A DNA stretch of 64,000 nt from Pseudomonas sp. NFR16 (GTDB lineage: Bacteria; Pseudomonadota; Gammaproteobacteria; Pseudomonadales; Pseudomonadaceae): assembly GCF_900108875.1 (NCBI RefSeq), contig NZ_FNYJ01000001.1, forward strand, positions 930,001 to 994,000. The letters run 5' to 3'. The notes beneath the pieces are model-generated. The model worked only from the letters and a program-made list of their open reading frames with translations. It was not told the origin of the DNA and did not search any database. A program made the position numbers and the translations under genes. Below are positions 19,189 through 28,161 of the stretch, piece after piece (position 1 is the first letter of the stretch; each line of letters starts with the position of its first letter).

Positions 19189-19872
19189 TTCTACAGCTAC
19201 TCGGTGAAGATGAAGACGACAGACACAGCGCCCGCGTGGGGATTATCAGGACGCAAATGGCGTGCACGATACCAAGAAGTGACCGGTTTCACGGCGCGAT
19301 CTTCATGAAAATCCTGTCATGTTGAGCGAAGCTGGCAAGCGATATCTGCGTATCGACATTTCTGCGGCAGTGCTTCTGACGCGCTGTGCGAGCCTCTTTT
19401 TGTTGCGCAGAACAGCACAATCGACACGGCTGTTGCATGACAGATGACATCAGAAGAATCGGATCAGGTTACGCAGAAGCGAATCACTGCCCCCGCAGAC
19501 CTGCCAGATGCTCTAAATCAAGGGTGTGGGCACGGGCGGATGGTCATCGAACGCCCACTCAATAATCCGGCAAACCCTGGACTGTTGCGAAATCGGTAAC
19601 GGTTATTTACGAAATGAGGACAATGCAACGTCTGGTAACACATCTATGATTGCCACCAGCGTGGAAAAGATGACAGCGGGCAAGGCAATGCCCCCGCTCA
19701 GTGTGCGCCTCTCGCTCACCGGCAGACCAGAGACCCAGTGTCACACCCCCGCTCGAGCAAGACGCCGGGCACATCGTATGCCCGTCCAACCGTGAATAAA
19801 GAACGCTGAACGCCACTCCGACACGGACCATTCCTGCAATGGCCCGTGAAGTCGCGTTCGCAGGAGCCCTGA
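19189..19872. other. Intergenic region without recognised gene
   Basis: This 684-base divergent spacer separates the PBP2 gene from the gluconate dehydrogenase operon. Short open frames are present, but none has a ribosome site plus a recognisable protein. It presumably holds both promoters, and I can assign no operator. Confidence 0.6.
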
Positions 19873-20619
19873 ATGACAGAAAAATCCAAAGGCTTCACCC
19901 GCCGCCAGTTGCTCAAGACCTCCGCTGCCTCGCTTGCAGTCGGTGCCGCCGCAACGGCCAAGGCCGCCACCGTCGTCGGTGTTCCCCAGTGGGTGCCGTT
20001 CGATCACAACGGCCCGATGCACTACGACACCCCGGGCTGGCAGTTCTTCACTGACGCCGAAGCCGCCACAGTCGAGGCGATCGTCGCCCGGCTGATTCCC
20101 GCCGACGACCTGAGTGTCAGTGGCAAGGACGCAGGCTGCGCCGTGTTCATCGATCGCCAGCTGGCCGGCGAGTACGGCACCTTCAGCCGCCTGTACATGC
20201 AGGGCCCGTTCGAAAAAGGCACGCCCATGCAGGGCGACCAATCCGAACTGGTGCCGCGTCAGCGCTACCGGCTGGGCCTGGCCGGACTCGACGCTTACTG
20301 CCAGAAACAATTTCAGAAGGGCTTTACCGCCCTCGCCGCGCCCGATCAGGACAAGGTGCTGACCGGTTTGGAAAAAGGCGACATCGCGCTGGACGGCATC
20401 GACGCGAAACTGTTCTTTCAGCAAGTGCTCGGCAACACCATGGAAGGCTTCTTCGCCGACCCGGTCTATGGCGGCAACCGCGACATGGTGTCGTGGAAAA
20501 TGATCGGCTTCCCCGGTGCCCGCTACGACTACCGCGAGTACATCGGTCTGCATAACCAGAAGCTGAATCTGGTGCCGCTCTCCATCATCGGCAGCTCCGC
20601 CTGGACCAAGAAGGGTTAA
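19873..20619 (+). CDS. Gluconate 2-dehydrogenase subunit 3 (gamma), Tat-exported
   Basis: Small subunit of a membrane-bound FAD dehydrogenase, 248 residues. It starts with a twin-arginine signal (FTRRQLLKT followed by a hydrophobic stretch to about residue 31). Members of this family escort the cofactor-loaded, signal-less flavoprotein through the Tat pathway. The conserved core FTDAEAATVEAIVARLIPADD is family-typical. It is followed six bases later by the flavoprotein gene, forming the expected three-gene operon. Confidence 0.9.
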   Translation: MTEKSKGFTRRQLLKTSAASLAVGAAATAKAATVVGVPQWVPFDHNGPMHYDTPGWQFFTDAEAATVEAIVARLIPADDLSVSGKDAGCAVFIDRQLAGEYGTFSRLYMQGPFEKGTPMQGDQSELVPRQRYRLGLAGLDAYCQKQFQKGFTALAAPDQDKVLTGLEKGDIALDGIDAKLFFQQVLGNTMEGFFADPVYGGNRDMVSWKMIGFPGARYDYREYIGLHNQKLNLVPLSIIGSSAWTKKG

Positions 20620-20625
20620 TTCGAC

Positions 20626-22389
20626 ATGGCCAAAAAACTACCTTCCACGGATGTCGTGGTTGTCGGACTCGGCTGGGCCGGATCCATCATTGCCAACGAA
20701 CTGGCGGACGAAAACCTCAAGATCATCGGTTTCGAGCGGGGCCCGTGGCGTGACACCGCAGCCGACTTCAACGTCGCCTCGGCGGCCGACGAACTGCGCT
20801 ACAACCGCCGTCAGGACCTGATGCTGCGGACCCGACAAAACACCACAACGATTCGCAACAGTGTCAACGAAACCGCGCTGCCGATGCGTTCGTGGGGTTC
20901 GTTCCACCCTGGCAACGGCACAGGCGGCGCAGGCAACCACTGGGCGGGCATCACCTTCCGCTTTCAGCCCCATGAATTTCGCCTGGCCAGCCACCTCAAA
21001 GAGCGCTACGGCAAAGAGCTGTCCCCGGAACTGACCCTGCAGGACTGGGGCACCGACTGGGATGAGATGGAGCCGTTCTACACCAAATTCGACCGCCTGG
21101 CGGGCGTTTCGGGCAAGGCCGGCAACATCAAGGGCGTGATCCAGGAAGGCGGCAATACCTTCGAGGGCGCCCGTTCCGAGGAATACCCCAATCCGCCGAC
21201 GCAGCAGACCTACGCACCGACGCTGTTTGCCGAAGCGGCCAAGAACCTGGGCTACAAGCCCTTCCCGGTGCCCTCGGCGCTGGTGTCGCAGCCGTATGTG
21301 AACTCGCTGGGCGTGGCGATGGGGCCGTGCACCTACTGCGGTTTCTGCACCAACTACGGTTGCGCGAACTACTCCAAGGCCAGCGCCATCACCACGGTGC
21401 TGCCGGTCCTGATCCGCAAGCCGAACTTCACGGCCATGACCCACTGCGAAGTCCTGCGCGTGACCATGGACAGCAGCGGCAAGCGCGCCACCGGTATCGT
21501 CTACATGGATGCCAACGGCGAAGAATGGGAACAGCCGGCCGAACTGGTCGTCATCAGTGCCTTCATCTTTGAAAACGTGCGCCTGATGCTGCTGTCCGGC
21601 ATCGGCCAGCCCTATGACCCGGTCACCAACACCGGCACCACTGGCCGCAATTACGCCTACCAGACCGCCAACAGCGTGCGCATGTTCTTCGATGACAAGA
21701 ACTTCAACCCCTTCATCGGCGGCGGCGCCATCGGCATGGGCATCGACGAGTTCAACAACGACAACTTCGACCACTCGGGGCTGGGCTTCGTCGGCGGCGG
21801 CAGCACGCGCGTCACGCCGATCGGTGCAGCGCCGATCGACTCTCGCCCGCTGCCGCCCGGCACCCCGGCGTGGGGTTCGGAATGGAAAAAGGCCACGGTC
21901 AAGAACTACGCCAGCACCATGTCCATCGGCTGCGAAGCGAGCAGTTACGCGACCCGCACCAATTACCTGTCGCTGGACCCGACCTACAAGGACCCGCTGG
22001 GACGCCCGTTGCTGCGGATCACCTTCGACTTCCCGGAGAACGACCGCAAGATGGCGGCCTACGTCACCGGCAAGGTCGGCGAGATCGCCAAGAGCATGAA
22101 CCCGCGGCAGATGGTGTCCAACTCCCAGACCGGTCACTGGAACAGCTCGCCGTACCAGTCTTCGCACATCGTCGGCGGCTTCATAATGGGCGCCGACCCG
22201 AAGAACAGCTCGGTCAACAAATACCTGCAAGTGTGGGGCGTGCCCAATCTGTTCGTGGTCGGCTCCTCGGCGTTTCCGCAGAACCCCGGTTACAACCCGA
22301 CCGGCACCGTGGCAGCACTGGCTTTCAAAGCGGCGGACGCCATTCGCAACCGCTACCTCAAGCGTCCAGGGGAGATGATCAGCGTATGA
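20626..22389 (+). CDS. Gluconate 2-dehydrogenase flavoprotein subunit (GMC oxidoreductase)
   Basis: A 587-residue GMC-fold dehydrogenase. The FAD-binding Rossmann motif is near residue 12 (VGLGWAGSIIANEL). A four-cysteine cluster (CTYCGFCTNYGC, about residues 230-242) resembles that binding a [3Fe-4S] centre in bacterial FAD-glucose dehydrogenase. The C-terminal GMC domain contains GHWNSSPYQSSHIVGGF with the catalytic His. It lacks its own signal and probably leaves the cell with the Tat-bearing small subunit. It oxidises gluconate to 2-ketogluconate in the periplasm; other polyol or ketoacid substrates are possible in this family. Confidence 0.9.
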   Translation: MAKKLPSTDVVVVGLGWAGSIIANELADENLKIIGFERGPWRDTAADFNVASAADELRYNRRQDLMLRTRQNTTTIRNSVNETALPMRSWGSFHPGNGTGGAGNHWAGITFRFQPHEFRLASHLKERYGKELSPELTLQDWGTDWDEMEPFYTKFDRLAGVSGKAGNIKGVIQEGGNTFEGARSEEYPNPPTQQTYAPTLFAEAAKNLGYKPFPVPSALVSQPYVNSLGVAMGPCTYCGFCTNYGCANYSKASAITTVLPVLIRKPNFTAMTHCEVLRVTMDSSGKRATGIVYMDANGEEWEQPAELVVISAFIFENVRLMLLSGIGQPYDPVTNTGTTGRNYAYQTANSVRMFFDDKNFNPFIGGGAIGMGIDEFNNDNFDHSGLGFVGGGSTRVTPIGAAPIDSRPLPPGTPAWGSEWKKATVKNYASTMSIGCEASSYATRTNYLSLDPTYKDPLGRPLLRITFDFPENDRKMAAYVTGKVGEIAKSMNPRQMVSNSQTGHWNSSPYQSSHIVGGFIMGADPKNSSVNKYLQVWGVPNLFVVGSSAFPQNPGYNPTGTVAALAFKAADAIRNRYLKRPGEMISV

Positions 22390-23612
22390 AGGCGCTTCTG
22401 ACTGTATGTGCGGGCGTCATCGGACTGTCCGTTGGCCTGGTTCACGCCGCCACTGGCGCAGATTCCTACAACTTGGTGGAAAAAGGCCGCTACCTGACCA
22501 CATTGGGCGACTGCACGGCGTGCCATACCTTGCCTGGCAAGCCGTTGTTTTCCGGTGGCGTCATCCTAGATACGCCCTTCGGCAAACTGGCGGGCGCCAA
22601 CATCACACCGGACCCGGTCAACGGCATTGGCCGCTGGACCTTCGAAGACTTCCAGAACGCCATGTCCAAAGGGCACGGCCTGGACGGCAAGCGTCTGTAC
22701 GGCGCCATGCCCTTCACGGCGTACACCAAAGTGCGCCGCGAAGACAACATGGCAATCTGGGCCTACCTGAGGACCGTCGACGCGTCGGACAACAAGGTGG
22801 AAACCAACCAGCTGCCCTTCCCCTTCAACGTGCGCACCAGCCTGATCGGCTGGAACCTGCTCAATTTCAAGGAAGGCGAATTCAAGGCCGACCTGCAGAA
22901 GTCCGAGCAGTGGAACCGCGGTGCTTATCTGGTTGAAGGGCTCGGGCACTGCGGCACCTGCCACACGCCCAAGAACCTGATCGGCGGCGACAAGAACGAC
23001 CAGTTCCTGACCGGCGCCAACTTGCAGAACTGGGTGGCGCCGAACATCACCTCCACCGGCCACGACGGTCTGGGTGCGTGGAACGAAGCGGATATCGTCC
23101 AGTACCTGAAGACCGGCGCGAACCGCTTCGACATCGCCTCCGGCCCCATGGCCGAGGAAGTCGAGCACTCGTCGCAGCACTGGAACGATGAAGACCTGAT
23201 GGCCGTCGCGGTCTACCTGAAGGACGGCGCCAGGCCGGTCGAGCCGGCGACAGCGGTTGCGGCCAGTGATGCGGCGATGGTTGCGGGCAAGGCGATCTAC
23301 GCTGACCGCTGTTCGGCGTGCCACACGCCGACCGGTGAAGGCGCGGCCCACCTGTTCCCGAAACTGGCCAAGGCGCCGTTGATCAACAGCAACGATCCGT
23401 CGTCGCTGATTCGTGTGGTGCTGGCGGGCAGCCGTGCGGGCGCCACCGATGCAGCGCCGACCGCGCCAGCCATGCCGGCATTCGGCTGGAACCTGTCGGA
23501 CGAAAACGTCGCTGATGTGCTGACCTACGTGCGCAACACCTGGGGCAACGCAGCGCCTGCGGTTTCCGCTGCTCAGGTGAAAGATGTGCGAGAGGCGTTG
23601 ACGCCGAAGTAG
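22386..23612 (+). CDS. Gluconate 2-dehydrogenase cytochrome c subunit (triheme)
   Basis: A 408-residue membrane-associated cytochrome that passes electrons from the flavoprotein to ubiquinone. A signal peptide (residues 1-21) is followed by three CxxCH heme sites: CTACH at 43-47, CGTCH, and CSACH in the last third. The start ATG overlaps the flavoprotein stop as ATGA, fixing the N-terminus although the frame stays open far upstream. It completes the three-subunit enzyme, and a Rho-independent terminator follows. Confidence 0.92.
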   Translation: MKALLTVCAGVIGLSVGLVHAATGADSYNLVEKGRYLTTLGDCTACHTLPGKPLFSGGVILDTPFGKLAGANITPDPVNGIGRWTFEDFQNAMSKGHGLDGKRLYGAMPFTAYTKVRREDNMAIWAYLRTVDASDNKVETNQLPFPFNVRTSLIGWNLLNFKEGEFKADLQKSEQWNRGAYLVEGLGHCGTCHTPKNLIGGDKNDQFLTGANLQNWVAPNITSTGHDGLGAWNEADIVQYLKTGANRFDIASGPMAEEVEHSSQHWNDEDLMAVAVYLKDGARPVEPATAVAASDAAMVAGKAIYADRCSACHTPTGEGAAHLFPKLAKAPLINSNDPSSLIRVVLAGSRAGATDAAPTAPAMPAFGWNLSDENVADVLTYVRNTWGNAAPAVSAAQVKDVREALTPK

Positions 23613-23678
23613 CCGCTACCAATTCACCGTCACGAAGTCACCGCCGCAGCAGCGGTCCGCGCGCTGCTGGCGTATTGA

Positions 23679-23716
23679 AAATGCCCGGCCCCAGAGATGA
23701 GGTCGGGCTTTTTTTT
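23679..23716 (+). terminator. Rho-independent terminator after the gluconate dehydrogenase operon
   Basis: The stem GCCCGGCC / GGTCGGGC has one G-T pair and a 10-base loop, followed by eight T residues. It lies 70 bases downstream of the cytochrome stop and separates this operon from the lactonase gene. Confidence 0.85.
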
Positions 23717-23880
23717 GACTTGGCAAGCGATGCGAATCTCGCTCCTGCCTGCAGCGGCCGGCATTCGGCGGAATGCTGCGCTTGCAACCTGTATTCACTG
23801 ACCGATTCACACTTGTACGATGTCTTATCACAATGTATTACTAGCGGCCCGTAAAAAAATAATTCAACGGAGACCGCTAC

Positions 23881-24981
23881 ATGGAATCGACCCATTCCGA
23901 TGAGCCTCAAGGCAACAGTCGCAGAACCTTTCTGAAACATTCACTGGCCGTATCGGCCACGCTCGCCACCCTCGGCAGCGCCGCCCTTCCTCGTCTGGCC
24001 AGCGCCGCCGAGCCGCTCAGCCAACGCTATCCCGATCCGCTGATCCACATTCTCGACGACAGCTTCCTCGACCTGCGCATCTTCAACGCCAGCGTGGAAA
24101 AGCTCGCCACGGGCATGCGCTGGGCCGAAGGTCCGGTCTGGGTGGGCGACGGGCGCTATCTGCTGGTCAGCGATATTCCCAACAACCGGATCATGCGCTG
24201 GGACGAAATCACCGACACCTTCTCGGTCTACCGCCAGAACTCGAATTTCTCCAACGGCCTGTGTCGCGACCGCCAGGGTCGGCTCCTCGTCTGCGAAGGC
24301 TCGACCACCGGCACCGAAGGCCGCCGCATCACCCGCACCGAACACAATGGCAGCGTGACCGTGCTGGCGGACAGCTTCGAAGGCAAGCCTTTCAACTCGC
24401 CCAACGACATCGTCTGCAAGAGCGATGGCTCGATCTGGTTCAGCGACCCGCCTTTCCAGACCGGCAACAACTACGAAGGTCACAAGATCACGCCCGCGCA
24501 GCCGCATGCGGTTTACCGGATCGACGGCCAGAGCGCAAAGGTCACGCGAGTGATCGACGACCTCAACGGCCCTAACGGCCTGTGTTTCTCGCCGGACGAA
24601 AAAACCCTTTACGTGGTCGAAGGCAGGGCCAAGCCCAACCGGCTGATCTGGGCCATCGCGGTCAACGAGGATGGCAGCCTCGGCGCCCGGCGCAAACATG
24701 TCGAAGGTCTCGATTACGCCGCCATCGACGGCATGAAATGCGACGAGGCGGGCAACCTGTGGTGCGGCTGGGGTGGCAACGGCGATCCCAAGGCCGACCT
24801 GGAAAAACTCGACGGCGTGCGCGTCTTCAATCCGCAGGGCAAGGCTATCGGTCACATTTCGCTGCCCGAACGCTGCCCGAACCTGTGCTTCGGCGGCCGC
24901 GAGGGCAACCGTTTGTTCATGGCGAGCAGCCATTCCATCTATTCGCTTTTCGTGAACACACGCGGCGCCACGTTCGGCTGA
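23881..24981 (+). CDS. Exported SMP-30/gluconolactonase-family protein
   Basis: A 366-residue six-bladed beta-propeller lactonase. The N-terminus carries a twin-arginine-like signal (NSRRTFLKH plus hydrophobic run, cleavage near ASA-AEP). Family landmarks are the metal-binding Glu in RWAEGPVW, the SPNDIVCKSDGSIWFSDPPF segment (Asn/Asp ligands) and NGLCFSPDEKTLYV. Gluconolactonases open glucono-1,5-lactone from periplasmic glucose oxidation to gluconate, the substrate of the dehydrogenase encoded just upstream. The two units are separated by a terminator, so they are probably transcribed separately. Confidence 0.85.
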   Translation: MESTHSDEPQGNSRRTFLKHSLAVSATLATLGSAALPRLASAAEPLSQRYPDPLIHILDDSFLDLRIFNASVEKLATGMRWAEGPVWVGDGRYLLVSDIPNNRIMRWDEITDTFSVYRQNSNFSNGLCRDRQGRLLVCEGSTTGTEGRRITRTEHNGSVTVLADSFEGKPFNSPNDIVCKSDGSIWFSDPPFQTGNNYEGHKITPAQPHAVYRIDGQSAKVTRVIDDLNGPNGLCFSPDEKTLYVVEGRAKPNRLIWAIAVNEDGSLGARRKHVEGLDYAAIDGMKCDEAGNLWCGWGGNGDPKADLEKLDGVRVFNPQGKAIGHISLPERCPNLCFGGREGNRLFMASSHSIYSLFVNTRGATFG

Positions 24982-25139
24982 CGCGAGCATGATGCGTCGG
25001 GTCGGCCAGGATCGCAGCGGCCGGCCCGGCGCAGGGCCGTCAGGCAGGAGGTGGGCCAGCAACGCTGCAACTCTTGAACCGGCGGCGCAGTCTTCTGCTA
25101 TCAATGAACCACCGCTTTCTTCCCGCAGAGGACACCGTC

Positions 25140-25748
25140 ATGCCGCACCTGCTCTACATCGAAAGCTCACCCCGCAAGCAACGGTCCGCCTCGATCGAGG
25201 TGGCCAGGACGTTCATCGATGCCTGGCAGGCTCAGCACGCGATTGCCACGGTCGACACCCTGGACGTCTGGAACACGCCCCTGCCCGAGTTCGACGGCGC
25301 GGCGCTGGACGCCAAGTACGCCGGCATTCAGGGCATCGAGCGCACGCCCGAGCAAGCGCAGGCCTGGGCACAGATCACCGAACTGGCCCAGCGCTTCGTC
25401 AGCGCTGACATCATCCTGTTTGCCGTGCCCATGTGGAATTTCGGCATTCCCTACAAGCTCAAACACCTGATCGACGTTGTCAGTCAGAAAGACCTGCTGT
25501 TCAGCTTTGATGAGCGCGGCCTGAACGGCTTGCTCGACGGGCGCAAAGTGGTCGTCATCGCGGCTCGAGGCGCGCCTCTGGATCGCGCCGAGCATCAGAT
25601 CGCCTACCTCACGACGTGGGCGGAAATGGTCGGCATCGACGAGCAATACAACATCGTCATCGAGAAAACCCTGCTGGGCCCGGAAGTTGACGCCGAATCG
25701 CGCAGCGCCGCCAGCAAGGCAGCCGTGGAACTCGCCGCGACCTTATGA
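25140..25748 (+). CDS. azoR: FMN-dependent NADH:quinone/azo reductase (AzoR family)
   Basis: A 202-residue flavodoxin-fold reductase. FMN-phosphate binding is by the N-terminal SSPRKQRSAS loop, and the isoalloxazine loop is PMWNFGIPYKLKHLID, a signature of AzoR/acyl-carrier-phosphodiesterase-like proteins. The start ATG was chosen over an upstream in-frame start because the first strand (MPHLLYIESS) begins here. It reduces quinones or azo compounds by two electrons. Its 3' end overlaps the convergent HxlR-type gene by six bases, and QorB lies beyond, so three quinone-linked genes are clustered. Confidence 0.87.
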   Translation: MPHLLYIESSPRKQRSASIEVARTFIDAWQAQHAIATVDTLDVWNTPLPEFDGAALDAKYAGIQGIERTPEQAQAWAQITELAQRFVSADIILFAVPMWNFGIPYKLKHLIDVVSQKDLLFSFDERGLNGLLDGRKVVVIAARGAPLDRAEHQIAYLTTWAEMVGIDEQYNIVIEKTLLGPEVDAESRSAASKAAVELAATL

Positions 25749-26165
25749 CCCGTCGCTCGCGCCTGCAGAGCGGGCCTGCCGCGCCTGCAGGATGCGCGGC
25801 AGATTGCGCTCGATCCACGTTGTCAGGCCATCCATCTGCAACGCGACCTCCTCGCCCAGCGGGGTCAGGCTGTATTCCACATGTGGCGGCACCACCGGCA
25901 GCGCCTTGCGATCAATAAAACCGTCCTGTTCGAGACTCTGCAGAGTCTGGGAAAGCATCTTCTCGCTGACACCGCCGATCTTGCGCCGCAGTTCACTGAA
26001 CCGGTGCATGCCGTCCAGCAGCACCACCAAGACCAGCACACCCCAGCGACTGCACACATGGTTGAGGATTTCCCGCGACGGGCAGTCTCGCGCCAGCACC
26101 TCACCGGTACGGATACGCTCCAGCAGCGAGGCGCTTTCTGTCGACGGGCTTGAAATGTCATTCAT
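25743..26165 (-). CDS. HxlR-family regulator (YtfH/QorR-like)
   Basis: A 140-residue winged-helix regulator. The HxlR core is present: a conserved Cys near residue 28 (RDCPSREILNHVCSRWG), the recognition helix (GGVSEKMLSQTLQSLEQDGFI) and the beta wing (VEYSLTPLGEE). HxlR/YodB/QorR members sense electrophiles and quinones through this cysteine. It is divergent from qorB with an 87-base spacer, the same pairing as ytfH/ytfG in E. coli, so repression of qorB and itself is the likely role. Confidence 0.88.
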   Translation of the reverse strand: MNDISSPSTESASLLERIRTGEVLARDCPSREILNHVCSRWGVLVLVVLLDGMHRFSELRRKIGGVSEKMLSQTLQSLEQDGFIDRKALPVVPPHVEYSLTPLGEEVALQMDGLTTWIERNLPRILQARQARSAGASDGS

Positions 26166-26172
26166 TGCACTT

Positions 26173-26199
26173 ACCTTTTTGTACGTACTTACTAAAGGT
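26173..26199. promoter_or_regulatory. Candidate HxlR operator between the regulator and qorB
   Basis: ACCTTT and AAAGGT form an inverted repeat spanning 27 bases, with the palindrome GTACGTAC inside it. It lies directly upstream of the regulator start in the divergent spacer. Confidence 0.5.
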
Positions 26200-26252
26200 T
26201 AGCATGATGACTATGCTGAGCGCACATTCACTGCTGCTCAGGTACATCAATC

Positions 26253-27110
26253 ATGATCGTCATCACCGGTGCTTCCGGCCAATTGGGTCGTCTGGTCATT
26301 GCTCAACTGCTGCAAACCGTGCCCGCCAGTCAGATCGTTGCGGCTGTGCGCAGCCCGGAAAAAGTCGCGGATCTGGCGGCCAAGGGCGTACAGGTTCGTC
26401 ATGCCGACTATTCGCAGCCTGCCACGCTGGACAGCGCGTTTGCCGGCGCGGAAAAGATCCTGCTGATCTCGTCCAGCGAAGTCGGTCAGCGGGTGGCTCA
26501 ACACCAGGCCGTGATCGACGCGGCCAGACGTGCCGCCGTCAAGCTGCTGGCGTATACCAGCGTTCTGCACGCGCCGACCTCGGCGCTCGGGCTGGCCGAA
26601 GAGCATCGCCAGACCGAAGCCGCGCTGGCACAGTCGGGGGTTCCGGCAGTGCTGCTACGCAACGGCTGGTATCACGAAAACTACACGGCGGGCATCGCGG
26701 GTGATCTGGCCCATGGCGCGCATTTCGGCAGCGCGGGCGAAGGCCGCATCAGTTCGGCAGCCCGCGCCGATTACGCAGCCGCAGCTGTTGCCGTGCTGAC
26801 CGCGCAGGATGATCAGGCGGGCAGTGTCTACGAACTGGCAGGAGACAGCCCTTACACGCTGCGCGAGTTCGCCGACCAGGTGTCGCGCCAGGCCGGCAAG
26901 CCCGTGGTTTATACCGACCTGTCACAGGCCGACTACCGCGCTGCGCTGCTGCAGGCCGGACTGCCTGAGTTTGTCGCCGAGTTGCTGTCCGACTCCGATG
27001 CCGCGGCGGCCAAGGGCGCCCTGTTCGACGACGCCCGCCAATTGAGCCGTCTGATCGGTCGGCCGACAACGCCGCTGAGCGCAAGCATCGAACAGGCGCT
27101 GGCTGGCTGA
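26253..27110 (+). CDS. qorB: NAD(P)H:quinone oxidoreductase QorB (YtfG-like)
   Basis: A 285-residue atypical short-chain dehydrogenase of the NmrA/QorB group. The nucleotide-binding loop is GASGQLG (residues 6-12). It shares long family-specific stretches with E. coli YtfG: QTVPASQIVA near 20-30, LLISSSEVGQR near 70, LLRNGWYHENY near 140, and ADYAAAAVAVL. It performs one-electron reduction of quinones with NADPH in the cytoplasm. It is divergent from its probable regulator, and the neighbouring azoreductase adds a two-electron route. Confidence 0.9.
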   Translation: MIVITGASGQLGRLVIAQLLQTVPASQIVAAVRSPEKVADLAAKGVQVRHADYSQPATLDSAFAGAEKILLISSSEVGQRVAQHQAVIDAARRAAVKLLAYTSVLHAPTSALGLAEEHRQTEAALAQSGVPAVLLRNGWYHENYTAGIAGDLAHGAHFGSAGEGRISSAARADYAAAAVAVLTAQDDQAGSVYELAGDSPYTLREFADQVSRQAGKPVVYTDLSQADYRAALLQAGLPEFVAELLSDSDAAAAKGALFDDARQLSRLIGRPTTPLSASIEQALAG

Positions 27111-27275
27111 TCCGACGTCTGCCACGCCCGCTCGCCGTTTTCATGGCCTGCGGGCATGGCGCCGACGCGCTGACCGTAGCGCAGGTCCGCACATCCACCC
27201 TCTCCCACTGAATGATTTGCAGCCACCACGGTCGGAACTAGTGACAGCGCATTACGCACTGGAAAGGAGTTTCGA

Positions 27276-27584
27276 ATGAACAGCAAATCGCTCATCGCCG
27301 GTTTGACGATTCTGGGATGTGTTTCTGTCGCCAGCTTCGCCGTGCAAGCCGAGGACGCACCAGCGCCGACCGTTCAGCCCTCCAAAGACAACATGCGGGA
27401 TCTGGAAAAAGGTGATCGCGCGCCGGAAAAATTCCAGCGCCCGGGCGCTGCCATCAAAGACTGGAAACAGAAAGGCCTCAAGACTCCCGCCGAGCAGAGC
27501 CAATGGGTGCGCATCAATGACAAGTACGTGCAGGTGCAGACCACCAACGGTCAGATCACCGACATCGTGCCTGTCAAAAAATAA
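27276..27584 (+). CDS. RcnB-family periplasmic protein (copy 1)
   Basis: A 102-residue exported protein: a signal peptide to about residue 25 (ending VQA-EDA), then a short RcnB-type domain (IKDWKQKGL, QWVRINDKYVQV, ITDIVPVK). E. coli RcnB is a periplasmic factor modulating Ni/Co efflux. The Pseudomonas homologues have no established role, and no metal-efflux gene is adjacent. AAGGAG lies six bases before the ATG. It is followed by a paralogue. Confidence 0.75.
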   Translation: MNSKSLIAGLTILGCVSVASFAVQAEDAPAPTVQPSKDNMRDLEKGDRAPEKFQRPGAAIKDWKQKGLKTPAEQSQWVRINDKYVQVQTTNGQITDIVPVKK

Positions 27585-27655
27585 CACGACGCTGAAAACC
27601 ACAGCGCAGTGGCCCTGCTTTGGGCTGACCAGAGGAATAACAGAAGGAATTGCCC

Positions 27656-27976
27656 ATGAACCTGAGAACCCTGACGGCCTGCGCGGCCATCGCGACCTGC
27701 TTGAGCGGCACCAGCCTCATGGCCCAGGCGCAGACAGCCTCGAATGCCAGCGTGCAGGCTGAACACACCAATCAGCGTTACAAAGTCGGCGACACCGCGC
27801 CGGATCTCTATAAAGAAGAACGCGTCGGCATCAAGGACTGGCAGGACAAACACCTCGCAGCGCCGGCCGAAGACAGCCAGTGGGTGATGATCAACGACAA
27901 ATATGTGCTGGTAAACGTCAGCGACGGCAAAATTCTCGACATCGCACCGGTCAAGACCCAACCGCTGAAAAAATGA
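27656..27976 (+). CDS. RcnB-family periplasmic protein (copy 2)
   Basis: A 106-residue paralogue of the preceding protein: signal peptide to about residue 24 (ending AQA), and the same domain (GIKDWQDKHL, QWVMINDKYVLV, ILDIAPVK). The ATG at 27656 has AAGGA seven bases upstream and is preferred to a TTG two codons earlier. The gene pair is probably one transcript (71-base gap). A hairpin at 27987-28010 (GGTGCCCG/CGGGCACC, no T-run) follows. Confidence 0.75.
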   Translation: MNLRTLTACAAIATCLSGTSLMAQAQTASNASVQAEHTNQRYKVGDTAPDLYKEERVGIKDWQDKHLAAPAEDSQWVMINDKYVLVNVSDGKILDIAPVKTQPLKK

Positions 27977-28161
27977 ATGACCTCGCGGTGCCCGGATCCT
28001 CTCGGGCACCCGGCTTCCCTCTCGCGTCCGCTCTGCAGCGGGCATTCGGCCAGATGAAATCCCGGTATCAACGGCGAGAAAGGTTGGACGCTAACGATTT
28101 CCGACTTTAATCTTTGCCGTTTGTTTCGCTGAGTCTTTTCGAATAGCCAAGGCCGGGTCCG

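Noticed and set aside
20638..22230. 530-codon minus-strand open frame opposite the gluconate dehydrogenase flavoprotein
   Set aside because: The plus-strand frame has clear FAD, cysteine-cluster and GMC motifs. The antisense product resembles no protein family.
27987..28010. Hairpin GGTGCCCG/CGGGCACC after the second RcnB-like gene as a terminator
   Set aside because: The stem is perfect but no T-run follows on the plus strand. I left it as a note with the gene and did not list it as a terminator.
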